Assembly (NCBI GenBank): GCA_964036665.1
Contig: OZ038533.1
Coordinates: 20,208,575-20,272,574 of the forward strand
DNA length: 64,000 nt
Source of the DNA: Gordius sp. MW1
Taxonomy: Eukaryota; Nematomorpha; Gordioida; Gordea; Gordiidae
Reading direction: 5' to 3'
Shown here: one piece after another, positions 34,798-46,518 of the stretch
Layout of the letters: each line of letters begins with the position of its first letter
How positions within the stretch are numbered: the first letter of the stretch is position 1
Translations under genes and position numbers: made by a program
Notes under the pieces: generated by a model
What the model was told of the DNA's origin: nothing
The model's input: the letters and a program-made list of their open reading frames with translations, nothing else
The model's database searches: none

Positions 34798-35485
34798 TTA
34801 ATAGGGAATAACCGTGTCTTTATGAGTTAGGATTGTCTTAACTTTTTTATAGACAGCGTGTTCTATTGGTGTCCAAGTCCACTTACACTTTGAACTCGTC
34901 AATCGATGTAGCGGAGCGCATTTACTATGAAGATGGGGAATATGCTGTACGTTTTGCGGAATCGGTGCCTCTTGTATTGCTCCAATTTTCTCCGGCATTG
35001 GGTGTATGCCAAATCTGTCTATACGAAATCCCAAAAGAGTCACAGACTCTTCTAAGAATTTAACTTTCGCCAACTTTGCTTTTAATCCTGCATTATTCCG
35101 TTTCGATAGTACCACTGTTAAATTGCGGAAATGCTCGTCATCATTCTCACCCGTAACTATCACATCATCTAGGTAGGTACACTCCCGTCTTTTTGCAATC
35201 CTTATGTAAGTCGTCCATATATCTCTGGCATAGTATTGGTGCTGAGGCGAGTCCAAACGGCAACCGTTTGTAGCGATAATATCCTACATGTGTATTGATG
35301 ATCAGGAAATTTTAAGATTGCTCATCCACCCTCATTTATAGGTATGCATCCTTTAGGTCGATCGTCGTAAACTTTTTTCCTCCGGATAATTTTGCCACAA
35401 TGTCATCAAATGTGGGAAAGATGAGGTAGTCTATAAGAAGAAAAGGGTTCAATGTGACCCTACGAATATCACCATTATTTATTTT
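34798..35485 (-). pseudogene. Gypsy reverse transcriptase, C-terminal part
   Basis: Resumes with NNGDIR, then FDDIVAKLSGGKKFTTIDLK and later TYLDDVIVTGENDDEHFRNL (Y-x-DD box, here YLDD). At least two frameshifts. Confidence 0.8.
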
Positions 35486-35490
35486 AACGT

Positions 35491-36124
35491 TGTGGTGGTT
35501 GGTGCCTATTCAAATGAGTTTAGTTATTTTTATAGCTGTTAGATAACTTAATTTTCAAGCGCCTACGCTAATGTAAGCGTGTGAATAAAAGGGTAATGTA
35601 TTTTGTTATGTAAATAGACGTGCACTAATTTGATGCAGACGTTGAACGGTCGGCATCCCTCATGGCTCATGCAAATTCAGGAGCGCATCGACAAGGTTTA
35701 AATAGTGAGAATTTGACCATGTTAGAATCAGTTATTTAATTTTCTAAACTGTAGTCCTGCGGGAGGAGATATTTAGTTTGCTAATCATGACACGTTATTC
35801 CTGCGGGGGGAGATGTTTATTTTGCATCTTTAGAACGCGTGGGTCCAGTGGCAGTATCGACGAAGAACTTAACGGCCCTAATCCAAGACCTTTCATTTTA
35901 CCCGTTCGTTCTAGCCTAGATTACACGGATATTTACCCCCGGCCATCATTCTGCTTTGACCTTTAATATTCTTCGGAAGAGCATTATCCGACTGATATTA
36001 CATTCATTTATTTACCCCGGCCAATTGTACATGGTTATATTACTAAAATAAAAGGAGTGTGGATTTAATATTGGTAGCCTTTTTGCGGACTCATTATTGG
36101 TAGCCCTTTTTGTGGATTATTTAT
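35491..36124 (+). repeat. 5' LTR of the second element
   Basis: 634 bp from TGTGGTGGTTGGTGCC; nearly identical to 39626-40256 with a few indels. Contains two diverged copies of CCTGCGGGAGGAGAT. Confidence 0.9.
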
Positions 36125-36142
36125 TGGTAGCACGAGGCGGAA
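36125..36142 (+). other. Primer binding site of the second LTR element
   Basis: TGGTAGCACGAGGCGGAA directly follows the 5' LTR; TGG pairs with a tRNA CCA end. The tRNA was not identified. Confidence 0.6.
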
Positions 36143-36559
36143 AATCTATACTTACGGCTAGAGGCGAAAGCCAGATTTTCGATCTCTACCTTCAATCCCG
36201 ATTCACAGGATTCGAAGCACGAGACGTTCGGGTTGCGTACAAAGAAAAGAAAAAGGACCACGTGCGTTCTTAATTTTTTATTTTTGTAATAATGGAAAAA
36301 TCTTGACTTGTTATGATAATTTAAATATTAGTTTTAATAGTACCTCCTGTAGATGGACTTTAATTAAATTGTTGGTGTCAACGCTACGAATTTATTCTTT
36401 TTATTTCTGTTCGATCACTTATAGGATTTTTGTTATCATGTTTGTACCAAAAGCTTCGTGTAATTTTATTAATTTTCATTATAAGCAAAAAAATGTTTTT
36501 CATGGTTTTAGTAGTGATAATAATGGTAATATTTTTGGTAATTAAAATGCAGCACGTAG

Positions 36560-36804
36560 AACAACAGGGTTGGACCTCGGATCCGGGTGGCTTTTATTGC
36601 AATAAATTGGGGCACTTCAGGTGCTATGCAATTGTAGATTGTTTAATAATTTTCAAAATAACACAACTCATTAGCGACCCATATAGGCAAAACTCCGGTG
36701 CTTTATTTAATGTTGAAGGTAAGCAAATAAATATTTTGGTAGATTCTGGGGTCTCAAGTTATGTTATAAGTAAATGTAACTTTGTTAAAATTATGGCCTT
36801 TTAA
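36560..36804 (+). pseudogene. Zinc knuckle and protease remnant of the second LTR element
   Basis: Reads FYCNKLGHFRCYAI (degraded zinc knuckle) and NILVDSGVSSYVISKCNF, a retropepsin DSG motif with Val in place of the usual Ala. Ends at a stop at 36802-36804. Confidence 0.65.
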
Positions 36805-37409
36805 AAGCATAAATATAAGGCAGGTGTTAGTAATAGACGGGTTCGAAGATTAAAATTGTAGGGGATACTAAAGTTCGAGATGTGCGGGCGAGGAAGTTTT
36901 AGATTTAAAGTTATTCGTTATCGGTGAGAAAATAGATAATATTATGGGTCCTATGGTTAATTGGTGGGACATTGGTAAAAACTATAGTGATAGAAATATG
37001 AAAATCAATGTTTAATTATTAATGCTGATGGCCATGCAACACCAGGTTTCAAGGTAGCATCTATGCATAAATCCTTGGTTGTTATTAATAAGGCAATGGA
37101 CTCGGTTAATGAGCCAACCTTCGGTTACAGGGGCAAGTGTTTTCGATAATAAGCCTACGACCCCTGGTTGGGTTGATTGTGATGGTCAGTACGTCGGGAG
37201 ACTGTGGCATTAGAACATTAAAAGATTTAAAGGGGAATATACTTAAATATTTTTCGTGAGAAATTTGGTTGTTTGAATGATAACGTTTTTTCGATAAGGG
37301 TTCACTCAGATGCAATTACTCGTTTTGTCTTACCCGTCTAATACCTTTTATTTGGGTTGATAAGGTCAATAATGTTATAAATGGTTACTAGATGTTTAAT
37401 ACCCCCTAC

Positions 37410-39433
37410 TAGTGGTGATCAAACCTAGGTTTTGATCACCCCAACCTGAGGTTTGGGTTAAGGCTGGAAAAAGACCTTTAAGGTCTTTTAGCTTCCCCAA
37501 CCCAAACCTGGGGTGGAACCCCCAAAAAACCTTAAAAACCTTAAGGTCTTTTATACCCCCAAACCTTAACCCGGGGTTGGGGTTAGGTTGACCTGGGGAT
37601 GTTTTGTAGTATAGAGGTGAAATAAGAGCATATTATTTTTTAGATATTAATATATTTGTTTTTTTAAAAATAAATTCATTATTTTTTAAAAATTAAATTT
37701 ATAATGAAGGCAATGTTATTTCTTATTGATGAGAATTTAATTTCATAATATAATCAATGCGTAGCTAAATTCAAAAAATTATGGGGATTATTTTACCGCC
37801 ATCTAGGTTTTAAAAAAATTACAATATTACGCATAGCGTATGTGAGGTATATTGCATTGCTGTCTGGGGCTGAATGGGGTGTGCGTGTGTGTGTAGTGTG
37901 TGTTATTGTTATATACTTACCCCAAGTCCCAACACAACCTAATACACCCAAACACAACCTAATACACCCAAACACAACCTAATACACCCCAACACAACCT
38001 AACCCCAACACAACCTAATACACCTCAACACAACCTAATATTCCCCATTCCACCCCGTTCAAACCTATAGAACGCCTTATGCCTGCTGAAATTAACTCTT
38101 CCCCTCCTAAATTTATTGGGTGGGTACAAAAACAAATACAATTCTTGCGCAACGCACGATATTAAATAAAAGAACTATCTTCAAATTTAGGTCATTGTCG
38201 AGTTAAGGTTAAGTTTCAATGGCTTCAAAAATTTATTATATATTACCTCAGGTGCCTAGCCAGGGTTTTTATGAGGGGGGGGGATCTGACAAAAAAAAAT
38301 TTAAAAGCTTAATTTGTCATATATTTAATTAAAAAAAAATTTCACCTATATATAAAGTTTTAATAACTGCTAAAAAGTCTTTGATGTAACTAAACGATAA
38401 TTTTTAACCATTTTAATTGTAATCAAAAAAGTTGAAGAGGTAAAAAAAATTGAAGTTTAACATTAGGCTTTTATTCGTGCTTTTTACAATAATTACTAGA
38501 TGGCTTGTATTATATTGATTCACTTTTTAGTATTTAAAAAAACATTTTTGAACAAATTTATTTATTCAGAAAATTTAAAAAATTAAAAAAAGGATTTAAA
38601 TTCCCTTCCCCCCTTAAATTTTTATTAATCAACAACATTAAGTAGAGTAGAAGAGAAGCGCAATCGTGCGTTGCGCAAGAATTGTATTTGTTTTTGTACC
38701 CACCCAATAAATTTAGGAGGGGAAGAGTTAATTTCAGCAGGCATAAGGCGTTCTATAGGTTTGAACGGGGTGGAATGGGGAATATTAGGTTGTGTTGAGG
38801 TGTATTAGGTTGTGTTGGGGTGTATTAGGTTGTGTTGGGGTGTATTAGGTTGTGTTTGGGTGTATTAGGTTGTGTTTGGGTGTATTAGGTTGTGTTGGGA
38901 CTTGGGGTAAGTATATAACAATAACACACACTACACACACACGCACACCCCATTCAGCCCCAGACAGCAATGCAATATTCCTCACATACGCTATGCGTAA
39001 TATTGTAATTTTTTTAAAACCTAGATGGCGGTAAAATAATCCCCATAATTTTTTGAATTTAGCTACGCATTGATTATATTATGAAATTAAATTCTCATCA
39101 ATAAGAAATAACATTGCCTTCATTATAAATTTAATTTTTAAAAAATAATGAATTTATTTTTAAAAAAACAAATATATTAATATCTAAAAAATAATATGCT
39201 CTTATCTCACCCCTATACTACAAAACATTATCCCCAGGTCAACCTAACCCCAACCCCGGGTTAAGGTTTGGGTGTATAAAAGACCTTAAGGTTTTTAAGG
39301 TTTTTTTGGGGGTTCCACCCCAGGTTTGGGTTGAGGAATCTGAAAGACCTTAAAGATCTTTCAGATTCCCCAACCCAAAACCCACCTCGGGTTTGACCTC
39401 GGGAAAACCCAACCTAGGTTTTGATCACCACTA
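37410..39433. mobile_element. hAT-type element with ~750-bp inverted repeats
   Basis: 2024 bp, ends TAGTGGTGATCAAA / TTTGATCACCACTA, perfect 8-bp TSD CCCCCTAC at 37402-37409 and 39434-39441. Left arm 37410-38160 and right arm 38663-39433 are near-perfect inverted copies; the unique centre is about 500 bp. Arms hold small palindromes (AACCTTAAGGTCTTTT) and an AACACAACCTAATACACCCC tandem array. No transposase. The same open frame appears on both arms only because they are inverted copies. Confidence 0.9.
37929..38045. repeat. AACACAACCTAATACACCCC tandem array (left arm)
   Basis: About six 18-20-bp units; the inverse array is at 38785-38900 in the right arm. Confidence 0.85.
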
Positions 39434-39441
39434 CCCCCTAC

Positions 39442-39545
39442 AATCGAAATAATTTTAGCTAATTTAAAGATTTCTAAATTCTTTGCTAAATTAGATCTGA
39501 AGAATACCTACCTTCTGTTACATTTAAAGACGTAATTAACACCGA
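39442..39545 (+). pseudogene. RT motif of the second LTR element
   Basis: One frame reads LANLKISKFFAKLDLKNTYL, the Ty3/gypsy RT block 'F-x-K-L-D-L-K-x-x-Y'. It follows directly after the hAT insertion and its TSD. Confidence 0.7.
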
Positions 39546-39603
39546 TACAGGTGTGGTACGGAGACACTACAACAACTTTCCCTGGGTACTAATAAGGAGG
39601 TGC

Positions 39604-39625
39604 CGGAAAAGGTAAAAGGGGAAGG
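39604..39625 (+). other. Polypurine tract of the second LTR element
   Basis: A purine-rich run (GGAAAAGGTAAAAGGGGAAGG, one T) ends exactly at the 3' LTR. Confidence 0.7.
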
Positions 39626-40256
39626 TGTGGTAGTTGGTGCCTATTCAAATGAGTTTAGTTATTTTTATAGCTGTTAGATAACTTAATTTTCACGCGCCTA
39701 CGCTAATGTAAGCGTGTGAATAAAAGGGTAATGTATTTTGTATGTAAATAGACGTGCACTAATTTGATGCAGACGTTGAACGGCATCCCTCATGGCTCAT
39801 GCAAATTCAGGAGCGCATCGACAAGGTTTAAATAGCGAGAATTTGACCATGTTAGAATCAGTTATTTAATTTTCTAAACTGTAGTCCTGCGGGAGGAGAT
39901 ATTTAGTTTGTTAATCAGGACAAGTTAGTCCTGCGGGGGGAGATGTTTATTTTGCATCTTTAGAACGCGTGGTCCAGTGGCAGTATCGACGAAGAACTTA
40001 ACGGCCCTAATCCAAGACCTTTCATTTTACCCGTTCGTTCTAGCCTAGATTGCACGTATATTTACCCCCGGCCATCATTCTGCTTCGACCTTTAATATTC
40101 TTCGGAAGAGCATTATCCGACTGATATTATAATCATTTATTTACCCCGGCCAATTGTACATGGTTATTTATATTAAAAAAATAAAAGGAGTGTGGATTTA
40201 ATATTGGTAGCCTTTTTGCGGACTCATATTGGTAGCCCATAGTTGAGGATACATTA
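39626..40256 (+). repeat. 3' LTR of the second element
   Basis: 631 bp, start TGTGGTAGTTGGTGCC. The last 20 bases differ from the 5' LTR more than the rest. Confidence 0.9.
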
Positions 40257-40261
40257 AACGT

Positions 40262-40479
40262 ATACCGTTGGTGTCGCCCATTCAACCCGACATATAGAAC
40301 GTTCAACCTTTTCGATTATATCCGCCGCCACGAGTCTATCTAATTCCTTTTCTATCGGGCCCTGAGGGGCCGGCAGAACCTTCCCAATAGCTAAAGATTC
40401 AACGTTTATACGAAGTGGACAACCATTTGTGACTCCTGGTCGATCATCAAAAATTCCGGCAAATTTCTTTATAAAATTA
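40262..40479 (-). pseudogene. Gypsy reverse transcriptase, N-terminal part
   Basis: Reads GPIEKELDRLVAADIIEKVE then CRVEWATPTVYV, the start of a Ty3/gypsy RT. It breaks off at the AACGT duplication where the second LTR element was inserted. Confidence 0.8.
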
Positions 40480-40902
40480 TCAATTTTGGTACGAGTTTTG
40501 ATTTAAAATAGTTACTGATTGTTGAACCTTAGAAATTTTGACACATTTCGGAATGTATAGTCCAAAATTTAATATCCAGGGTAAGCCAAATAAGGGTGCA
40601 TCCGATGTTTTTGTCACGATAACAGGTAGTAATTGGCTCTTTTGGCCTAGTCCCACTTTAATGTTTGTTTCGCCGATTACATCCAATTTTTGATGGCTAT
40701 ACCCCGTACAATTATGCGTTGGCCTTAATTTAGGCTTTCCTATGTGGTTCCAAATTTCCTCATTTATTACCGACACCTGAGCGTCGGTGTCATATTCAAA
40801 CCGGGATGGAACATCATTTAAAGTGGCTTCAATTGTTGCTCGTTTCCGATCACTTTTTTTAATGTGATTGATAGAATTAATTTTGCCAACCTCTTCCTCC
40901 AA
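40480..40902 (-). pseudogene. Gypsy aspartic protease remnant
   Basis: Contains EYDTDAQVSVINEEIW in place of the retropepsin D-T/S-G-A motif (Gly to Asp), later PLFGLPWILNFG, a common gypsy protease-RT linker. The active-site change suggests inactivity. Confidence 0.75.
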
Positions 40903-41460
40903 TCATCAAAAACTTGTTGAACCCTCTTATTCTTGCATGCCCGCGAAAAATGCCGCATCTTAACTTAATTATAACATTTTGCCGTAGCTGCAGCGCAATA
41001 ATTACGAGTGTATGATCGGCCACAACGAAAACATTTAGATGAAGTACGATTGGAATCGGTCTGGCCCTTAATAACACCTGGACCATTACGATTATCCCTT
41101 ATTCGATTTATATTCAAGGAATTAACCTCGCTTTCTGCAGTCTCCCATGCTAAAGCCATATCCTAATTTTATCAAAAGTTAAGCGTCTACCTGTTTCGTC
41201 AAGCATCCTAAAATATCTAATACGGATTTCGACCTCCAACTTTGGGAATCGAATTCCTGCTACGAATTGGTCTCGAAGACGCTCTTCAACATCTTTATTA
41301 AACTGGGCCACTTGTGCAGTTTCTTTCAATCGTTTAGTAAATCCTAAAACCGACTAGCCTTCTGACCACATAAGGCGAATAAACTCTAATCTTGAAGGCA
41401 TGGTTCTAGATATAGGTTTAAAAAATGGTCTTAAATGTGATCTTCTCCCAATCCACATTT
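40903..41460 (-). pseudogene. Gypsy gag remnant
   Basis: Broken frames upstream of protease, with KCFRCGRSYTRNYCA near 41035: a zinc-knuckle-like Cys pair whose His is replaced and whose spacing is short by one residue. The zinc knuckle is therefore probably non-functional. Confidence 0.6.
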
Positions 41461-41703
41461 TCGATTTTACGGGGAAATAAGTAGTTTTTTTATTTGGATC
41501 ACATTCTCAATTCCAAAATATGCAAGGAATATTTTTTTGTATATCTGTTTCAATTCATCTCCCGTTGCGCATATTCCTTTGGCTCTTAGAATATATTTTA
41601 CATTCTTCTATCGGAATATCTGGGGAATATGGTTGCAGTATAATTTTTAACTTCGTTCCCCATAGAATTTTCTGTCTTTATTGTAGATCCATCTTCGTCA
41701 CAC

Positions 41704-41799
41704 GATATAATGGTTTATTGTTATTTGAATATACGCGATTCTAGTTTAGGACAACTGTTGGTAAAAATTACATTCACGTTACATAACACAATTGTTACA
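41704..41799 (-). repeat. Gypsy 5' LTR
   Basis: Matches the 3' LTR apart from several substitutions and small indels, so the element is not recent. The sequence following it (minus strand) is TGTGACGAAGATGG; no TGG-type primer site is obvious. Confidence 0.75.
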
Positions 41800-41803
41800 G
41801 GGT

Positions 41804-43026
41804 GCTTGTACCGTTCATTTCCATGTATACCGTTTTTCAATAGTTGATCTTTAAACCATATCCAGCTAAGCGCTTTGACCACTTTTCGGCTTCTTCTAAA
41901 AATTTCTCCCTTGTTTCCTCGCATAGTACTATATCATCGGCATATAGCATACACCATGGCGATGGCTTATGAATGTCCCTCGTTATCGTGTCTATAATTA
42001 TATTAAATAAAAAGGGACTTAAAGCAGATCCTTAATGTATTCCAATTTAACCGGAAAAGATTTAGAGTCTCCAACTGTCGTCCTAACGCAAGAGTTTGAG
42101 GCTTCATAAATATTTTTTATAAGCCGTATATGTCAGGGATATTTTGTTTCCTCAGGCACCTTCATATTAAATCGCGGGGGACCGTGTCATAAGCTTTCTC
42201 CAAGTCGATAAAGACCATATGTAGGTCTTTCCTCTTTTCACCATACTTATCCATCATTTGTTTTAGTGCGAAGATTAGGTCGATTGTGAATTTGCCGGCC
42301 ACAAATCCGAATTGATTAGCCGATATTTCCACCTCGTTTTTCAGCCTTGTTACTAAGATCCTTTCCATAAGCTTCAAGGAGTGGCAAGTTAGCTTGATAC
42401 CTCTGTAATTGCCACAGTCTTGAGGGTCTCCTTTGCCTTTAAATAAGGGTATAATCGTGCTTGCTCTCCATTGATTAGGAATTCGTTCTTCTGCCAATAT
42501 CTTGTTAAGGAGGTTCGTCATGGTGGTGACTCCTTCTTCACGACATCCGAGCAATGCTTCCATAGATATTCCATCTGGGCCGCTTTTCCTTTTTGCATCT
42601 TGTTCATCTGTGTCCTAACTTCATCCTCCTGAAAGAGTTCGACCATACGTATATTTAACTCAATTTTGGGAAGGGAATCCTTGTAATTTGCAAAATTCTT
42701 AAAGTTTCTTAAAATATCCATTCCACCTTTCCATCACTTCTTTCGGCTTGAATAAGGTTCGACCCTTCTCGTTTTTGACTATTTTAAGAACTCCAACATC
42801 GCGACTTTTCTTCTCCCTTATCTAAAATTTGTATATAAGTCTATCGCCCCCTTTATGATCCAGTTTGTTTGCCATCTCGGTGTAGGCGGCATTCTTCGCT
42901 ATTGCAACGGCCTTTTTGCGGCCCTCTTTGCGTCCCTATACTCTTGATAACCCTCCAACTTTTTGATTTATGCCATCGACTATATAAATTTTTCTTTCTT
43001 TCGATAAAATCCCTAACCGATTAATC
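41804..43026 (-). mobile_element. RTE-like LINE: reverse transcriptase region
   Basis: Reads ILAEERIPNQWRASTIIPLF, GDPQDCGNYRGIKLTCHSLK, then VFIDLEKAYDTVPRDLI (RT motif A with the catalytic Asp), and further down YADDIVLCEE (motif C). Frameshifts between blocks. It is cut at 41804 by the gypsy insertion, and resumes at 32880. Confidence 0.85.
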
Positions 43027-43470
43027 CTTAGACTATATAGACTGCTCATGGCATATGTTGCACATGGGTAATTGTGTGTCTAATTTTTCTCCATTTTGAA
43101 GAGTGTATTTGGTGTATTTTAACCATGTAATTTTGCCCTATAACAGTCAATTTACCTTCCTCACTAGTTTATAAATTAAAAAAAACGTCAATAAATTAAT
43201 ATTATACAAAATATTGATGGCACTATATTATTAAACAACTTTAATCGCAGTTTTTACATTTTTAATCTTTATGTCTTTTTTAAATGATATTTATTTTAAA
43301 ATTCTGTTTTTGATATCTACCCACTTTAATATTTTTGTATTTACCTTTTTAAAATTATTTAATATGCGAAAATTACTAATTTCTATATGCTCACAACGTT
43401 ACAATCCTCGTTTCAAAATTGTGGAAAAAAGGGTACACATTTAGTGCTTTGATGAGCAGTCTATTTAGTC
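43027..43470. mobile_element. Fold-back MITE inserted in the LINE
   Basis: Left end CTTAGACTATATAGACTGCT is inverted at the right end (GATGAGCAGTCTATTTAGTC). It splits the LINE between endonuclease and RT. Same family as 53056-53504. TSD not clear. Confidence 0.7.
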
Positions 43471-44640
43471 AATAAATTGATCCCACCACCATAGTTCCCT
43501 ATTCATAGCTTTGCCTCCTTTGGTCTGTCCTAGAACATGAATCTCTGTTTTCTTAATGTCCTTAGATAGCGTCTCCCAATCGCCCTCTACGTCCCTTTGC
43601 AACTTCCTTGCACCCAAGAGTGAAGAGACTTTTTGATGGTATTCTTCGTTCGTCGGCGTATCCTTTAGCCTTTCGTATCGAATTCGAGGCTCATATACCT
43701 TTCTTCTTTCGGGAAATACTCTTCTGTCGAGATTCATAACAAGGGGACGATATTGCCTGGCGATTTCTTCTCCCGGTATTACTTTGCAATCCTTGATACT
43801 CCATAAGTCCTTTCGCCGTATAAGCAAATAGTCGATTTGACTAAAATGCTTCCTTCTATAGGTCACAATATGATCTTCGCGCTTTTGAAAATAGGTGTTA
43901 ACGATCGCCATGTCATATGCTTGGGATACTTGGAGAAGTTTTTCCCCTTCTTTGTTCTTCAGACCACCCATCGCCTCCTTGATTGCGTTCATACCCGAGG
44001 CGATCTTTCCCTACGTGACGTTGAAATCTGTCCGAATGATTATCCTTTCTTTTTATCCTATTCCTTGTATTTCCTTTTCCAATGAATCGAAGAATATGTC
44101 TTTCTCTGATTTCGAACGCCCAATTTGGGGAGCTTACGCGCGCATAACGGTTAGGACGCCCCCTTGATCTGCAATCTTCACCCACATTAGCCTGTCGGAA
44201 CAACGCTTGACTACCACCTTGTCCTTGAACGATTCCCGTTTCTACGATTTGGTGACCCACAGTAGAAAAGCTTGTATCCTTCCCCTAATTCCCGAGCTTT
44301 CGTTCCGTTCCACCTCGTCTCTTGTAGGCAGGCGATGTGTACCTTTCTTCTTTTTAGCATTTGTGCGACCTCAATGCTCTTCCCCTTCAACGTTCTTACA
44401 TTCTAACACGTTATTCGCATTCTTTCAGCAACTAATTTTCTTAAGCGCCTTCGTTGTGAGTTGGACAGTGACACTAGTGTATTTTTTACATTGCACGGGC
44501 GGGGTATGCAGTGCGCGTCGTTTGTGGAGGACGCCTTAGCCTTTTTGTGAAATCTTGTTCAATAATATTGGAGTTGGTTTTTATAGCCGATTTCCGACCT
44601 GACGCCAACCCTCAACTTTTTTTGCACACGGACTTGGGAC
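43471..44640 (-). mobile_element. RTE-like LINE: apurinic endonuclease region
   Basis: Contains KLLQVSQAYDMAIVNTYFQK, HFSQIDYLLIRRKDLWSIKD, CKVIPGEEIARQYRPLV: the C-terminal part of the APE-type endonuclease of RTE LINEs. The N-terminal part (VGKDRLGYERNQGG, KARELGEG) is in other frames, so several indels have occurred. The 5' end is near 44640; the upstream DNA is unrelated. Confidence 0.8.
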
Positions 44641-45072
44641 CGTCGTAGGTAGTGTTTTTAAATAATATTTTCTATAGATATATAATCATTGTCATAATTT
44701 TGTAACATTGTGAAATCGCCAGGTGTTAATTAAAGCTTATAATATAGGGGTCTTATAGCGTTTTAAATTTTTTACGCATATCTAAACTCCTTAAATGACC
44801 TAGGCTAGTATTTTCTTAACCTATTTCAATTCTTCCAGTCAACTCGCTCTTAGATCCAAACTCCTTCCAGCCTCTAAATTTTCACCACGGCTGACAAAAT
44901 AGCTTTGAACATATAGTATCTCCGGTAAAGTCTTGTAAAGTTTATCTCAATACGATCGACGTTAACTTGCAAGACTGACCACAGCCTACGTGATAAACAG
45001 TCTTAGAAAGAAGAAGCTGAATGAGAACCACTGCTAAAAGATGATGCATTTTTACCGTTTTCTTTAATATTT
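44641..45072. other. Unassigned AT-rich DNA
   Basis: No gene or repeat recognised. Confidence 0.4.
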
Positions 45073-46324
45073 TAGCCACTGGTATTTCGATCTCATCTCG
45101 GTCTCGAAAACAAAATCTCGTCTTATCTCGGGAGCAATTATAAATCTCAATCTTGTCTCGACCGTGAAAAAAAATATCTACATAACAAATATTTCTCCTG
45201 TTTTATTAAAAATATTAAATAAGTGTTAAAAAATCCAAATGACAAACTTTTATATTTATTGAAAAACTTTAATACACAAACTTTTTAAAGATTTAGCGGG
45301 ACACGACATCTCATTGACAAGTTAAAGATATGAATTAATTTACAAAGATAACATTTTATGGAAAATGCTGTAATATAAATAAATACGAAGTATAGGAAAT
45401 TAAATTTTATTGTTCTAGCAAATTATAACATTTGTACCAAATTCACTGTGTCTGTCAACTTCAACTATAAATAGACTTAAAAAATTATAAGTTCGCTTAT
45501 AGTTGACTTAATTGAAAAATTGAGCAAATTGAAACCTTTTATTAACCCTGGCTAGAGCTTCATAGTAGACCTTAACATATTTAAGGCAAATGTTTAAGTC
45601 CATTGATATTAACATTTCACAGCATCATTATAGCCATAGTGTTTATTACATGTCTACTATAGCGTTATAAACACAAAGTGCGAGTGACTTTTAAGGATAA
45701 TATTATTATTTGCAGAATTGGTAACTAGTTGCACATATTAAAACGTTGTATAAACAACAATAAAAGCAGCATTATTATAGGATTAAGGACACAAGGTTTT
45801 AAACTTTAAATTAAAGTGCACGTATTTTAATTTATGACAAAAATCATTATAATCAGATTTATATTCCAAATAATTATTTTCCAATTCTAACTAACTTACT
45901 ACAAATAGTTATTTATCGAATACAGTATAGGTTCGTGTATTTATTTAATATTGCACAATTATAGAAATTATAGTAAATTTGAATGCACCTGCCAACCCAG
46001 CTCATAATGTGAAAAGTATCCATATGATATAACTACATATTCACCGGTCTTATTAATGTTCAATTTGGGAGGTATACTATTAGTTGAAGCGTAAAAACAT
46101 CTAGAAAACTCATGATTTAAGATTTCATCTATTACGGTTCCATAAAATACTCTATTGTACTTTTAAATATTTTGGCGGGTGCTCAAAAATCTCGGGCCAC
46201 CTTAGCTTAACTTGAATAATTATTCAAACGGATTGACCACCAATTTATAATTACCCCATCCTGCAGGATGAGTAACTGCGAAATTTATATATGCTTTAGT
46301 AATATTTACTATTCCATCAGAGAT
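45073..46324 (-). mobile_element. Truncated inverted copy of the GAGACGAGATC hAT element
   Basis: Starts with TCTCATCTCGGTCTCG arrays and runs, in reverse, through the interior of 22639-24406 (for example CCCATCCTGCAGGATGAG against CATCCTGCATGATGCAG at 23050). Ends abruptly where the SINE begins, lacking the second terminal array. Confidence 0.7.
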
Positions 46325-46487
46325 GGTCATTTTTTCATTGGTCAGTAGCCAGGACACGGTCAAAAAGTCAAGAACAATATAAAAATTAAAAAAATATTTG
46401 CCCTCTCCGGGATTCGAACCCACATCAGTAGATACAAGTTGGACGGACAACGAAAAGCGAGCCCATAAATTGCATAGCAATTAATTA
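46325..46487 (-). repeat. tRNA-derived SINE copy
   Basis: The B-box GGTTCGAATCC lies at 46410-46420 on the minus strand inside GATGTGGGTTCGAATCCCGG. It is preceded by a module ending TTGCATAGCAATT and followed by an AT-rich tail and CATTGGTCAGTAGCCAG. Confidence 0.7.
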
Positions 46488-46518
46488 TATATATGTCGCT
46501 CACGATTTAATATGATGG

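Larger units (their letters stand above)
35491..40256 (+). mobile_element. Second LTR retrotransposon, inserted in the gypsy RT
   Basis: Plus strand, LTRs 35491-36124 and 39626-40256, TSD AACGT at 35486-35490 and 40257-40261. Internal DNA without the hAT insert is only about 1.5 kb and holds remnants of a zinc knuckle, a protease and one RT block, so it is an internally deleted Ty3/gypsy-like copy. Excising it restores the reading of the host RT (TVYV to KINNGDIR). Confidence 0.9.
32885..41799 (-). mobile_element. mag-like Ty3/gypsy LTR retrotransposon, disrupted
   Basis: Flanked by GGGT duplications and short LTRs of about 97 bp. Minus-strand order gag, protease, RT, RNase H, integrase, then an LTR-proximal PPT, as in Ty3/gypsy. 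Without the nested insertion (35491-40256) it is about 4.1 kb. Short LTRs and this size fit the mag group (the Bombyx mag LTR is also under 100 bp). Every domain has stops or frameshifts, so it is dead. Confidence 0.85.

Noticed and set aside
37793..39034. Two almost identical 60-residue open frames on opposite strands (37793-37975 minus, 38852-39034 plus).
   Set aside because: They are the same DNA on the two inverted arms of the hAT element and lie in its tandem array; no evidence of a real protein.
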